NCBI GenBank assembly: GCA_022448315.1
Contig: JAKVCA010000021.1
Location: 62,001-126,000, forward strand
Direction: 5' to 3'
DNA length: 64,000 nucleotides
Source: Pirellulaceae bacterium
Lineage (GTDB): Bacteria; Planctomycetota; Planctomycetia; Pirellulales; Pirellulaceae
The notes under the pieces were generated by a model. The model was not told the DNA's origin. It did no database searches and saw nothing but the letters and a program-made list of their open reading frames with translations. A program made the position numbers and the translations under genes. This document shows positions 53,572 through 62,901 of the stretch, piece by piece; positions within the stretch are counted from its first letter, which is position 1; every line of letters begins with the position of its first letter.

Positions 53572-54423
53572 ATGATGCAGGAAGCACTTCAAGACATTGG
53601 TCGTTACTCGGTGGGATTGAAAGCGCCCCTGTTGGTGATTGCAGGCCCTTGCGTCATGGAATCCCGCGAGCTCACCATGACGATCGCGACCCGACTGGCG
53701 GAGATCGCGACCAGACTGCCCATCCAACTGGTGTTCAAAGCGTCGTTCGACAAGGCGAATCGAACCAGCCTCGAGGCGTACCGGGGGCCGGGCTTGGAAA
53801 AAGGCTTGGAGATCCTCTCTGAGGTTTCGAAATCCACTGAACTTCCGGTCACAACGGATGTTCATGAGTCAGGCCAGGTCCACGCCGTGGCGGAGGTTTG
53901 TGAAATCCTGCAGATACCCGCTTTTCTGGCGAGACAAACCGACCTTTTGGTGGCCGCTGCAAAAACAGGTCGCGCGGTGCACGTAAAAAAAGGACAATTC
54001 ATGGCCCCAGGAGACATGAAACACGTCCTCAACAAGCTGAGACAGTCTGGTTGCGAGCAGGTCATGCTCTGCGAGCGTGGCACGTTCTTTGGCTATGGCC
54101 GATTGGTCAATGATTTCCGAAGCCTTATCCAGATGCGAGCCTTGGGTGCGCCGGTGGTCTTCGATGCGACTCATAGTGTCCAGGAGCCTGGTGGGCTTGG
54201 TGGTGCGACTGGGGGGAACCGTCAGATGGTCGAACCTTTAGCACGCGCCGCCGTATCCATTGGTATCGATGGATTGTTCCTTGAAACACATCCTGATCCC
54301 GACCAGTCTCCAAGTGATGGCCCGAACATGGTTCCGCTGGACCGCGTTGAAGGGCTCTTGAAAGAGCTGATTCAAATCCGAGATTTCGTCTCGAAAGCCT
54401 CGACCGAGGCAACCAAAACCTGA
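53572..54423 (+). CDS. kdsA: 3-deoxy-8-phosphooctulonate (Kdo-8-P) synthase
   Basis: Condenses phosphoenolpyruvate with arabinose 5-phosphate to Kdo-8-P, for the inner core of lipopolysaccharide. 283 residues, with the start at one of two adjacent ATGs (53572 or 53575) after AAGGAAAG. Motifs: [12 protein letters not shown] near residue 21, [10 protein letters not shown] (PEP site) near 60, VTTDVHES near 95, the [10 protein letters not shown] segment, [10 protein letters not shown] and [12 protein letters not shown] with metal and phosphate-binding residues. The Cys in RQTDLL-adjacent sites of the metal-dependent class was not checked. Presence supports a Gram-negative type outer membrane. Confidence 0.97.
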   Translation: MMQEALQDIGRYSVGLKAPLLVIAGPCVMESRELTMTIATRLAEIATRLPIQLVFKASFDKANRTSLEAYRGPGLEKGLEILSEVSKSTELPVTTDVHESGQVHAVAEVCEILQIPAFLARQTDLLVAAAKTGRAVHVKKGQFMAPGDMKHVLNKLRQSGCEQVMLCERGTFFGYGRLVNDFRSLIQMRALGAPVVFDATHSVQEPGGLGGATGGNRQMVEPLARAAVSIGIDGLFLETHPDPDQSPSDGPNMVPLDRVEGLLKELIQIRDFVSKASTEATKT

Positions 54424-54534
54424 GTCGTTTCCATCTCGACTTTGGTTTGCTCGGAAACTTTCCCCCAAAAGGCAAAGCCCTTGCCAAACCATCACGAGCA
54501 AGTTGCAAACCCACTCAAGGACAGAACACACCCC

Positions 54535-56523
54535 ATGAGTCACTCTCGAATCTGGCAGCCGGCCGCTCGACTTGCGACAACCACATTCATGGTCGCTTTG
54601 ACCATGCTCGGTTGTAGCAAGCCCAAGGAAGTCCAGAAACAGACGGCAGATTCGGCCAACCTGCTAATCCAAACACGCAGCGATCAGCTCAGACAGGCCA
54701 CCGACTTCATCTTCAGCGATGAGCGGTTTGACACCGATGCGTTCAACAACGATGTTTCTCGATCGTTGAATCAATGGATCAACAGTAAACCTCAAACTGT
54801 TGAGTGGGAACTCGACCCCCTCGTCAATACTTGGAGCGACGAGGTTCGATTGGCGGCCAATCTCGGAACGATGGAGAAACTCGAGTTTCTTCCGAAGGAC
54901 GCCCAATATCTCCAGCTGGCTGCTTGGACCAACAGCATGGTCCAATGGATCGGAGAGCAGCCGCAACGGATCGCGGAATTCCGCTATCTGCTCTACCCGA
55001 TCATCCAGCGGCTTACCCCGGACGAACTTGAGTCGCTCCGAGGCACCGAAAAACCTGTCTCCGCTCTACTACGCAAAGCGAACCCTGAGCTTACCGAAGA
55101 TGAGGCGGACGAGCTTTGCCTCGTTTGGCAACTCTTCGATTGGACCGTTCGAAATATCCAACTTGAAGAGCTGGCTTCGCCACCCACGGCCGACGAGATC
55201 CAGTTGTTCGCCCTCAATCGGAGTGAATTGAATCTCCCGGCGGCGATGGGAGTTCCGGGCCCCGGCTACATCCGTCTTCCAGATCAAACCATGAAGGTGG
55301 GTCGGGGCGATGCGTGGGAAAGAGGCCGTGTCTTTCTGGCAATGATGAGAAGCATGAACGTCGATGCCGCGTGGGTCGGTCGAAGCGTAGATTCTTCCGA
55401 AGCTGCTAACGCGGTCCCCCAGATGATTGTCGTGTTGATTGGAAACCAAGGGTTCCTCTTTGACCCAGAGTTTGGCCTCCCCATCCCCAACGCAAATGTA
55501 GACGGGATTGCGACCGTCAAAGAGGTCGCGAATGAATCAAAGATTTTGACCGCATTGGACATCGCGGACTTTGAACTTTCTGGGCGCAATCGAAAGTCGA
55601 TTGAATACGGAATTCGCGTTTGGGAACCTTCGGCTCTGACCCTCGTGCTCGATGCCCCCCCGGTCTCTCTATCGAAACGGATGAAGGTGATGGAGCAGAG
55701 CCTGACGGGAACACGACGACTCCAACTCTTCGAAAAGGTCACTGAAAAATCGGAACGACTCCGAAAGACCACGGGAATCGAAAATGCTGTGCTTTGGGAT
55801 GTTCCTGTACTCTCCAACCACTACCGCAGAGCTTTTGATCAGGCTGTCCGCTTTAAGAATACTCGCATCGCCCAGCTGTACTTCGCCGAGCAAATCTACG
55901 ACATGCCCTGCCCGATCAAAACGGCGCTGACCTTCAGAAACGAGCAAGAAACGTTTGAGCAACTTCAATACGAATTTATTCGATTACGTACCGCGCGACA
56001 TCGTGCCATTACCGGAGTCTTCGAAGCAGCAAGTCGGAATGATCCCCCGGGTGCAAAGCAACTGCTCCTCACCATGAGAATGTCGGACGAGGAGATCGAG
56101 GCGTTGGAGACGGATGATCGGATTCGAGCCGCATTTGGGGTGGAGCAGGCGGGCCCGGATTCGCAGGAAGAAAACACCGAGAACGTGATCAAGGAGACGC
56201 TCAAATCGGTTCGTGCGGTTGCCGCACTTTGGCTCGGAATTGCCCACTATGAAATGGGGGATCCCAGCAGCGCGAGTCAATGGTTTACACAGGTCGAGAC
56301 CTTTGATGAGGACGAGACGTGGTCGGACTTGGCCCTTTACTCAAATGCACGATCGGATGAAGCCCGCCTCGATTATGCGAAGGCCATCCGAGTGCTGCAG
56401 TCGAGCCGATCGCCACAGGCAGCGGGGGACGCACTGCGAGCGAGAATTCTGCAATCGGTCCTCGACGCACAGCAGGCGTTGCAGGAGAAATCCCCTGCCC
56501 CTGCCGAAAGCCCGGAGAACTGA
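54535..56523 (+). CDS. Lipoprotein with degenerate transglutaminase-like region
   Basis: 662 residues from ATG 54535. A signal peptide ends in MLGC with Cys27 as the lipidation site, so it is probably anchored in the outer or inner membrane. Residues about 195-320 look like a transglutaminase-like fold (VWQLFDWTVRNIQLEEL, then GDAWERGRVFLAMMRSMNVD and FLFDPEFGLPIP). At the place of the catalytic Cys there is Ala260 in front of Trp261, and the catalytic His seems replaced, so it is probably not an enzyme. Residues 570-640 have TPR-like helices (AALWLGIAHYEMGDPSSASQW). The next gene begins 3 bases after its stop. Confidence 0.7.
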   Translation: MSHSRIWQPAARLATTTFMVALTMLGCSKPKEVQKQTADSANLLIQTRSDQLRQATDFIFSDERFDTDAFNNDVSRSLNQWINSKPQTVEWELDPLVNTWSDEVRLAANLGTMEKLEFLPKDAQYLQLAAWTNSMVQWIGEQPQRIAEFRYLLYPIIQRLTPDELESLRGTEKPVSALLRKANPELTEDEADELCLVWQLFDWTVRNIQLEELASPPTADEIQLFALNRSELNLPAAMGVPGPGYIRLPDQTMKVGRGDAWERGRVFLAMMRSMNVDAAWVGRSVDSSEAANAVPQMIVVLIGNQGFLFDPEFGLPIPNANVDGIATVKEVANESKILTALDIADFELSGRNRKSIEYGIRVWEPSALTLVLDAPPVSLSKRMKVMEQSLTGTRRLQLFEKVTEKSERLRKTTGIENAVLWDVPVLSNHYRRAFDQAVRFKNTRIAQLYFAEQIYDMPCPIKTALTFRNEQETFEQLQYEFIRLRTARHRAITGVFEAASRNDPPGAKQLLLTMRMSDEEIEALETDDRIRAAFGVEQAGPDSQEENTENVIKETLKSVRAVAALWLGIAHYEMGDPSSASQWFTQVETFDEDETWSDLALYSNARSDEARLDYAKAIRVLQSSRSPQAAGDALRARILQSVLDAQQALQEKSPAPAESPEN

Positions 56524-56526
56524 AAG

Positions 56527-57327
56527 ATGAGCGATCAACCCGATGGACTTTTCAGCGTCGAAGATCAGATTGTATTGTTGACTGGAGGGAGCCGAGGGAT
56601 TGGCGCAGCCATCGCCAAAGGATTTGCATCGCGGGGTGCTCGCGTGATCATCTGTGGCCGGGAAATGGAAACGCTGCAAAACGCGGCAGCAGGGATGCGG
56701 GGGAAACACCCGGTCCGCCCCTGGCAATGCGACATTGCAAAACCCAAAGAGATTCAGAAGATGGTGGCCGGTACCGAAAACGAGGTCGGACCGATCGATA
56801 CCCTTGTGAACGTCGCCGGCGTCAATCGCCGAAAGCCAGCCCTCGAGATGTCGGAAGAAGATTTTGACTTCATCCTCGACATTAATCTGAAAGGAGCGTT
56901 CGTCGTCTCCCAAGCGGTCGGGAAGGGTATGGTCGAGCGTGGCAAGGGCTGCCAGATCCATATTGCTTCGCTAACCACGGACCGGCCGCTGACGCACGTG
57001 CTGCCCTACTCCACCAGCAAAGCGGGGATCGGGCAGATGACTCGAGCGCTCGCTCAAGAGTGGGGACCTCATGGCGTTCGTGTCAATGCACTCGCTCCGG
57101 GATTTATCCTGACTGATCTCACCCAGAAAATGTGGTCCTTTCCGGAGATGCAGGCGTGGGCTGACGCCAACACGCCTCAAAAACGTCTCGGCACGCCTGA
57201 AGATATGGTCGGTACGGCCCTTTTTCTTGCGAGTCCTGCATCACAATTCATGACCGGACAAATCCTTTATGTGGATGGCGGGTTCAATGCAGGGTGGACT
57301 TGGCCGATCCCGGCCAATAGCCAGTAA
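56527..57327 (+). CDS. Short-chain dehydrogenase/reductase, gluconate 5-dehydrogenase-like
   Basis: NAD(P)-dependent SDR of 266 residues. The cofactor motif is TGGSRGIGAAIA near residue 19, NVAGVNRRKP follows near 97, the catalytic Ser is in IASLTTDRPL and the Tyr-Lys pair in PYSTSKAGIGQM near 160. The C-terminus GQILYVDGGFNAGWTWP is typical of classical SDRs such as gluconate 5-dehydrogenase and 2-deoxy-gluconate 3-dehydrogenase. Only 3 bases separate it from the lipoprotein stop, so the two are co-transcribed, though I see no functional link. Confidence 0.9.
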   Translation: MSDQPDGLFSVEDQIVLLTGGSRGIGAAIAKGFASRGARVIICGREMETLQNAAAGMRGKHPVRPWQCDIAKPKEIQKMVAGTENEVGPIDTLVNVAGVNRRKPALEMSEEDFDFILDINLKGAFVVSQAVGKGMVERGKGCQIHIASLTTDRPLTHVLPYSTSKAGIGQMTRALAQEWGPHGVRVNALAPGFILTDLTQKMWSFPEMQAWADANTPQKRLGTPEDMVGTALFLASPASQFMTGQILYVDGGFNAGWTWPIPANSQ

Positions 57328-57567
57328 AATCGCGGGGAATTGCAGGCGTGACGCGAGGTTTTTAGATTGTCTCCGTTGCGGTAACGGCCTACGATGACGA
57401 GACTTGAGACACGCCGTTGGCACGTCGAAGCCGAACCAAACTGATAAAGTGAATTGAAACTTGCACGAGGCACTTGGTCCGACATTTACGGTAGAATCCG
57501 GCGACAGCACCAGGAACGATTTGTTCCGGTGGCTACCAGACACAAGCGGATCGAGAAAGGTGGGTTG

Positions 57568-58569
57568 ATGAACATGAAAGCGTTAACCTTATTTTGTGTA
57601 GCTGGCGTTGCGATCGCCATTGGTTTTGCGAACACTGGCGTTCGCCAACCACCCCCTGAGACGCTGGAGTCACTGAAAACGAAACAGGCTCAGATCAAAG
57701 AGGTCATCGCTGAGTCCATGCCCGCCACGGTGGCTGTTGCTGACGGAGTGGGGTCAGGTAGCGGAGTGATCGTCAGCGAAGATGGCCTGATCTTGACGGC
57801 AGCTCACGTACTCATGACCGGCGGCTCGGAAACGGACTTTGAGATCACGTTCCCGGACGGGCGTAAGGTCACCGCCAAGGCGTTGGGGAAAAATCTCGAT
57901 GTCGACGCGGGGATGTTAAAAATCAACGAACCCGGGCCCTGGCCGTTTGTTCCACTTGGAGAAGTCACCAAATTGAAGCCCGGAGACTGGTGCGTCGGTC
58001 TGGGCTATCCCGGCGGCTATCAACTTGGCCGCACCCCGCCTGTACGCGTTGGGAGAATCCTGGCCAATGCCCGCACGGTCATCATGTCCGACAGCGCTCT
58101 GATTGGTGGCGATTCGGGCGGACCGCTTTTTAATCTCGAGGGCGAAGTCATTGGGATTCACAGCTCCATCGGGGCTTCAGTCGACCAGAATCGTCACGTG
58201 CCGGTCGCGCTGTTCCAACGTGATTGGGAACAACTTCAAAGTGGTGAAACTTGGGGCAGACTGGGGAGTCAGGTGGAACTGAATCCGAACCGGCCAATGC
58301 TCGGCATACAAATGGAACAGGGTGATGACTCCACATCCATCAGTGGCGTGATCAAGGATTCTCCGGCAGAAAACGGAGGCCTGGAGGTCGGCGATGTTTT
58401 GATCAAAGTGGACGACGTAGAAATCAGCCGCCCCATCGACGTCATCGCGGCGGTGAGTCGCAAACAGGCGGGAGACGAAGTTGTGGTTGAAGTCCAGCGG
58501 GATGGTGAAACCCTTTCGAAAAAAATAATGTTGACTCGGAAAGCGGACCTCAACGTTCCGCGGGAATAG
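57568..58569 (+). CDS. HtrA-type serine protease with one PDZ domain
   Basis: Periplasmic quality-control protease, 333 residues from ATG 57568 (AAAGGTGG upstream). Signal peptide at 4-22 (KALTLFCVAGVAIAIGFA). The trypsin fold has an intact triad: His80 in TAAHV, Asp113 in DVDAGML, Ser183 in GGDSGGPL. One PDZ domain follows at about 240-325 (RPMLGIQME, then AENGGLEVGDVLIKVDD). The start of the catalytic domain SGSGVIVSEDGLILTAAH is normal. It is followed after 124 bases by a related protein in which the triad is lost, so the two form a protease/pseudoprotease pair. Confidence 0.93.
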   Translation: MNMKALTLFCVAGVAIAIGFANTGVRQPPPETLESLKTKQAQIKEVIAESMPATVAVADGVGSGSGVIVSEDGLILTAAHVLMTGGSETDFEITFPDGRKVTAKALGKNLDVDAGMLKINEPGPWPFVPLGEVTKLKPGDWCVGLGYPGGYQLGRTPPVRVGRILANARTVIMSDSALIGGDSGGPLFNLEGEVIGIHSSIGASVDQNRHVPVALFQRDWEQLQSGETWGRLGSQVELNPNRPMLGIQMEQGDDSTSISGVIKDSPAENGGLEVGDVLIKVDDVEISRPIDVIAAVSRKQAGDEVVVEVQRDGETLSKKIMLTRKADLNVPRE

Positions 58570-58693
58570 CGATGGTTGTGGTGACGAAGTTTTGCAACTT
58601 GCCCTAAAGCGATATTCATGGGATTGATCACAAGGCAAGTTCGCCAAGAATCGAGTTGACGATAGGTCTGTGTCGAAGTCGGGAGTTTTTACA

Positions 58694-59923
58694 ATGAAGT
58701 GGATGATTTCAGTCCTGTTCGCGCTTGGACTCGGAAATCTCTGGTGGGTTCAAGCTCAGGAACCCAGTCCGCAAGAGAAAACGCGGCCGTCGGAGATCGA
58801 ACGGATGCGGGAGGAAATGCTCCGAAACATCCCTCCCGAGTTCCGAAAATTGTTTGAACAGCAATTTGGTGACTCTTTCTTCGATGATGATTTCTTCGAC
58901 AATTTAGAGGAGGGTAAGATCCCTCCACAAAGTCCTTTCTCGCTGCCGCGAGCGGGGCGTATGCAGGACTCCGTCAACCGGGAACTACGTAACCGTCGCA
59001 TCGATCGGAATGAAAAACTTGCAGCGAGGAATCTGTTGAGCTTCGCGCCCGTTTCTAAAGACTACTCCCGATCCGTTGTTAGAGTCGTCGAAGGTGATGG
59101 AAAGGAAGGCCTTTCCTTCGCCACCTGTGTATCGGACGACGGCATGTTTATCACAAAAGCGAGTGAAATCTCAGGCGTCAGCACACTCCGAGCTCGGCAG
59201 GGTAGCGAAGTTTGGGATGCCGAGGTGATCGAAGTGAATCAACGATTCGACCTCGCGTTAATCCGCGTAGAGACCGAAAACTTCAAGCCCGTCCAGTGGG
59301 CAGAGGGACACCCCGAGATCGGCACGCTGCTCGTCTCTTCAGACGAATCCGGTCGCCCCCTGGCGACCGGTGTTGTCAGCGTCGCACCTCGCCCGCTTAC
59401 CGATCAGGATCGCGCGTTCCTTGGAGTTGAGCCGGTCACGGTCGACGAGGGAGTGCTGGTCAATTCCGTCACGGAGGGTTATTCGGCGGCCGAAGCCGGT
59501 CTTCAAGCCGGAGACATCATTGTCCAAATGGACGGCAGGGCCACGACGACCAACCACCAGTTCGCGAACGACATTCGCTTCAAAAAGCCGGGCGACGAGG
59601 TCGATCTCGTCATTTTACGCGACGGCAAAAAGATGCCGGTCAAGGTAACCCTGAAAAGCCTCAGCGTCTCACCATGGGCGAGATTGGGTGGTGAAATGGG
59701 TGCCCAGATGAGTAGCCGCATGTCGGACTTCGATCTGGCCTTCCAGCACGATACGCCACTCTGGCCGGAGCAATGCGGGGGTCCACTCATCGACTTGGAA
59801 GGCCGTGTCGTTGGCCTGAACATCGCCCGAAGCGGCCGCGTTCGTAGCTACGCTATCCCCTCAGGCAAGATGTCTGAGTTGGTGAGCGATATGATGGAAA
59901 AGGCGTCCACTTCAACTCCCTGA
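58694..59923 (+). CDS. HtrA-like pseudoprotease with PDZ domain inserted in the trypsin fold
   Basis: 409 residues from ATG 58694 (GGGAG eight bases upstream) with a signal peptide (residues 1-21). Residues 30-110 are acidic helical sequence. The first trypsin half spans about 118-232: FITKASEISG stands where HtrA has TNAHV, so His is Ser157, while Asp186 in FDLALIRV is kept. A PDZ domain follows at about 240-325 (FLGVEPV, AGLQAGDIIVQMDG). The second trypsin half comes after it (335-400): WPEQCGGPLIDLEGRVVGLN has Cys361 in the Ser position, and SYAIPSGKM closes the fold. In normal HtrA the PDZ comes after the whole protease. Role probably scaffold, substrate binder or regulator of the adjacent protease (inference). 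Confidence 0.8.
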   Translation: MKWMISVLFALGLGNLWWVQAQEPSPQEKTRPSEIERMREEMLRNIPPEFRKLFEQQFGDSFFDDDFFDNLEEGKIPPQSPFSLPRAGRMQDSVNRELRNRRIDRNEKLAARNLLSFAPVSKDYSRSVVRVVEGDGKEGLSFATCVSDDGMFITKASEISGVSTLRARQGSEVWDAEVIEVNQRFDLALIRVETENFKPVQWAEGHPEIGTLLVSSDESGRPLATGVVSVAPRPLTDQDRAFLGVEPVTVDEGVLVNSVTEGYSAAEAGLQAGDIIVQMDGRATTTNHQFANDIRFKKPGDEVDLVILRDGKKMPVKVTLKSLSVSPWARLGGEMGAQMSSRMSDFDLAFQHDTPLWPEQCGGPLIDLEGRVVGLNIARSGRVRSYAIPSGKMSELVSDMMEKASTSTP

Positions 59924-59950
59924 GCACTCAATTGGGGCGTATCGAAAATT

Positions 59951-60340
59951 TTAGCTCGTTTCGGTCTCACCTGTTTCGGCCTCGCAAATTACGGTATCCT
60001 CGTGCTCATAACCGGGTGCACAGCAGCAGAGAAAAACGAGGGTTTCGGCCCCGTTATTCCGGATCTGATGCACTTCACCCGGTGGAATCGCGATTGCATC
60101 TCCCACGCGAACCTCTCGCCACTCGTCCGAGATCCGCATTTGCCCAGTCCCGCGAAGCAAATAGTAGATCTCTTCCGTTTTGGGATGATAATGAGCCAGA
60201 GTCAGGCATCCCGGGGGCACTCGCGCTTCAGCGAGCGATTGTTGACGAATGCTCGAGTTTCGATGGGCAAGCAGCTCTCGGATCTCTGAGCCGTCTTTGG
60301 TGGTAAACGCCACCGTCTCGTCTAAGTTGACAATCTCCAT
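59951..60340 (-). CDS. Cupin-domain protein
   Basis: Small beta-barrel protein of 129 residues. The start ATG at 60340 overlaps the rsmD stop (TGATG), so it is translationally coupled; the longer frame to 60457 would lie inside rsmD. The cupin motifs are LAHYHPKTEEIYYLLRGTGQ near residue 50 (two His and a Glu as metal ligands) and GDAIAIPPGEVHQIRN near 80. The C-terminal part ends with CCCAPGYEHEDT, having three adjacent Cys. Such proteins serve as metal-dependent enzymes, isomerases or sensors; no specific function can be given. Confidence 0.85.
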   Translation of the reverse strand: MEIVNLDETVAFTTKDGSEIRELLAHRNSSIRQQSLAEARVPPGCLTLAHYHPKTEEIYYLLRGTGQMRISDEWREVRVGDAIAIPPGEVHQIRNNGAETLVFLCCCAPGYEHEDTVICEAETGETETS

Positions 60341-61020
60341 CAAGAGTTCAACTCCGTTGAAAATGCCTGGTCGTTTTCGAAGGAAGTCGGCCGCCAAATA
60401 GCGATTCTCGCCGGTGGATAATGTTTGAATCTCCATCGGTCGAGGTCTGGGAACCACGCCTCGGGCAAAGACTCGGGCGCTTCCACCACCATCACACTAT
60501 TTTCCGGTGCAGAGTCAAACACGCCTTGGAGTACATCCTTCAGCTCATCGCTTTTCTTTTTGAAAAACGCGTACGGTGGACAGATAAACACGCACCAAGC
60601 GCAATCGAGAGGGGGCTGCCTGAGCCATTTTCGAAACCAGAAAAATGCGTCCGCCGCATCAACTTCGGCTTGCCCTGAAAGGCCTAAACCCTCCAAGTTT
60701 TCACGAACTACGCGAGCGGTTGGGAAATGCCGCTCAACAAACCGAGCTTCAACCGCCCCTCGACTTAATGCTTCGATGCCAACCGCGCCACTGCCTGCGA
60801 ACAGATCAATCACAAGTTTGCCCGGAACGAAGCCGCCCACCAAATTGAACATGGCCTCCCGCGTCACGTCTTTCATAGGCCTCGTGCGCGGATCCCCCGT
60901 GTACTTGATTTTTCGGCCCCCAAAATCTCCGCCAACGATGCGCAGCTCGGTTTCTCCCGCTGTCGGGTGATTTGTTTTCCAACGCGCCAAAGGGCGTGGG
61001 TTTTTCTGGCGACCCATCAT
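60340..61020 (-). CDS. rsmD: RsmD-like 16S rRNA (guanine-N2) methyltransferase with CPPY motif
   Basis: Methylates G966 of 16S rRNA in the E. coli family member. 226 residues; family motifs are RIVGGDFGGRKI near 27, RTRPMKDVTREAMFNLV near 46, the SAM loop IDLFAGSGAVGIEALSRGA near 71-89 and the catalytic loop VFICPPYAFF at 144-153. The catalytic loop normally reads DPPY (or NPPY); here the first residue is Cys147. A 20-residue N-terminal extension is basic. The protein may be active with a changed motif or have lost methyl transfer. It is followed by the coupled cupin gene. Confidence 0.88.
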   Translation of the reverse strand: MMGRQKNPRPLARWKTNHPTAGETELRIVGGDFGGRKIKYTGDPRTRPMKDVTREAMFNLVGGFVPGKLVIDLFAGSGAVGIEALSRGAVEARFVERHFPTARVVRENLEGLGLSGQAEVDAADAFFWFRKWLRQPPLDCAWCVFICPPYAFFKKKSDELKDVLQGVFDSAPENSVMVVEAPESLPEAWFPDLDRWRFKHYPPARIAIWRPTSFENDQAFSTELNS

Positions 61021-61558
61021 GACTCCAAATCGAGGTTCGGTGCTTCCATTGCCGCATCATGCTCGCCTCCAAAGCGTTAGGATTCAAAGGCAAAACCACG
61101 GGCTCCCTAGATTTTGGACAAACCCAACCTGATTGCAACCGGCAACCCGTCTCAGGGCCCTTAAACAGAAATACGCTAGCGAATCACCCCCCTTTTCTTT
61201 TGTATCACCGCATGACGACAGTTCAGCCGAAATATCAGACTTCGGTTCCTCGACATCCACCACCCTGTCTCAGACGCCATTCGTTTCGCTATACTAACGA
61301 AAGGTTTCCGTGGATCGACTTTTTCGAGGTCGTGCAACTGCAGAATTGCGGTAACAGACCGATCAACGGTGCTGCCCAAGCAGAATCAAAGGAACCCAAG
61401 GAAGCCGACGTCCGTACATCGAAATATGATATGCGTCGCATGAGAGTCGTCATCTTTTTGGTGCGATATCATCATGATGCAACGTTGTCGTGTGAAGTTC
61501 GTTGTATTAGCCTCGTCTCCCGTGAGCCCTCAGGCGTTTCCCGAACCCCAAAAGGCGA
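61021..61558. other. Intergenic region between rsmD and cyclophilin 1
   Basis: 538 bases between divergent genes. No RNA gene or reliable ORF seen. A TATACT box at 61291-61296 is a candidate -10 for the plus strand, but it lies some 260 bases before the gene. Confidence 0.45.
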
Positions 61559-62782
61559 ATGATGAACCTGTTATTGAAACGGCTAACCATTGGTTCGATC
61601 GGCATGATCATGGCGTGGTTGGTGTCCACGTCTCACGGGCAAGATGCGAATCGAGTGGCGACCCCGTTGCGACCCGTCGTTCGTGAGATGGACTTCGTCT
61701 CTGAAACCCCACCGAGCAGCGGTTTCCAACCTGTTGACCCGAAGGCACTCAACGAAGCGCAAAAAACCTTCGAGAAAAACGCGAGCCGATTTCGGGAAGT
61801 TTTTACGCGGCTCAATACCATCCGTCACCTCTACATGCACGCGGATGACAACGCCCAAGTGCTCGAGTTCCAACGCGAGTGGAATGATCTCAAGACGGAG
61901 GGTGAAGAAACGATTCTGGAGATGCAAAGGGTGGCGGTCCCTCTCTACCTCGAAAAACCGAACCAGAATTCGATGAACTATCGGTTTCTTTTTAACATGC
62001 TGATCGAGAGCGTGGAGAAGCGTCAGTATTTCACCGGGTATCGGCTGGCACTGTTGTTGAGGGAAACCGTGGGATATGCCGACGCCGTCGAACAGATTGT
62101 GGCGATCGGCGCGTTTATGAATCAGCAATACGGTGAATTTGAGACGTTCACGAACTCGATCGACACATCGCAACTCGTCGAGCAACATGTCGAGCTGCTT
62201 TCGGTCCTCGAAGACATGAAGGTGAAATGGGCTCGGGAGCAGCCCGTTCGCGAAGCGGAAACGACAAAGGACGATCTTCCCCAAGTGGTCCTCCGCACGA
62301 GCACCGGGGATGTGGTCTTTGAACTTTTTGAAAACGAGGCACCCAACACCGTCGCGAATTTCATCTCACTCGTTGAAAAGGGTTTCTATGACGGTTTGAT
62401 TTTTCATCGCGTCTTACCCGGCTTTGTCGCCCAAGGTGGGTGCCCGAATGGCAGTGGGACAGGTCATCCGGGATATCGCATCAAGTGCGAGTGCCTCAAA
62501 GAGAACAAACGGGACCACTTTTTGGGGTCGTTGAGTATGGCCCACGCCGGTCGGGATTCAGGCGGCTCTCAATTCTTCATCACGCTCGGTCCACAACCGG
62601 TGCTTGACGGGGAGCACACGGTATTTGGTCGAGTGATTCAGGGAATGGAAAACGTGGAGCAATTTGGATTGATCAATCCTGAGGAACTGAAAGGTGACGA
62701 AGTCACCACAGTGATCAAGGAGGCCAAAGTACTGCGTAAGCGGGACCACGACTACAGCCCGGTAACACTGGAACTCAATTGA
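61559..62782 (+). CDS. Exported cyclophilin-type peptidyl-prolyl isomerase, copy 1
   Basis: Catalyses proline isomerisation, probably in the periplasm. 407 residues; start at the ATG 61559 or the next codon 61562, which is better spaced to AAAAGG. Signal peptide at 7-27 ([18 protein letters not shown]). Residues 60-230 are an extra helical domain. The cyclophilin domain covers about 240-400: [19 protein letters not shown], the active-site Arg in IFHRVLPGF followed by [27 protein letters not shown] and [11 protein letters not shown]. The CP-containing loop and KCECLKEN are specific to this branch. A paralogue follows at 62902. Confidence 0.92.
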   Translation: MMNLLLKRLTIGSIGMIMAWLVSTSHGQDANRVATPLRPVVREMDFVSETPPSSGFQPVDPKALNEAQKTFEKNASRFREVFTRLNTIRHLYMHADDNAQVLEFQREWNDLKTEGEETILEMQRVAVPLYLEKPNQNSMNYRFLFNMLIESVEKRQYFTGYRLALLLRETVGYADAVEQIVAIGAFMNQQYGEFETFTNSIDTSQLVEQHVELLSVLEDMKVKWAREQPVREAETTKDDLPQVVLRTSTGDVVFELFENEAPNTVANFISLVEKGFYDGLIFHRVLPGFVAQGGCPNGSGTGHPGYRIKCECLKENKRDHFLGSLSMAHAGRDSGGSQFFITLGPQPVLDGEHTVFGRVIQGMENVEQFGLINPEELKGDEVTTVIKEAKVLRKRDHDYSPVTLELN

Positions 62783-62901
62783 CGCCCGTTTGGCGATCCC
62801 GGTCAATCGAGATTGCTTGCCGCTACCAATGACTCACTTCACCGGGACTCACTCCACTGGCTCCCTGAATCTTTCAAGCTTCATCCACAGAGATACGAAC
62901 C

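Noticed and set aside
53425-53575. Two tiny frames (19 and 33 residues) in the kdsA leader, the second overlapping the kdsA ATG
   Set aside because: No ribosome sites and no attenuator-like codon run; the overlap alone is weak evidence.
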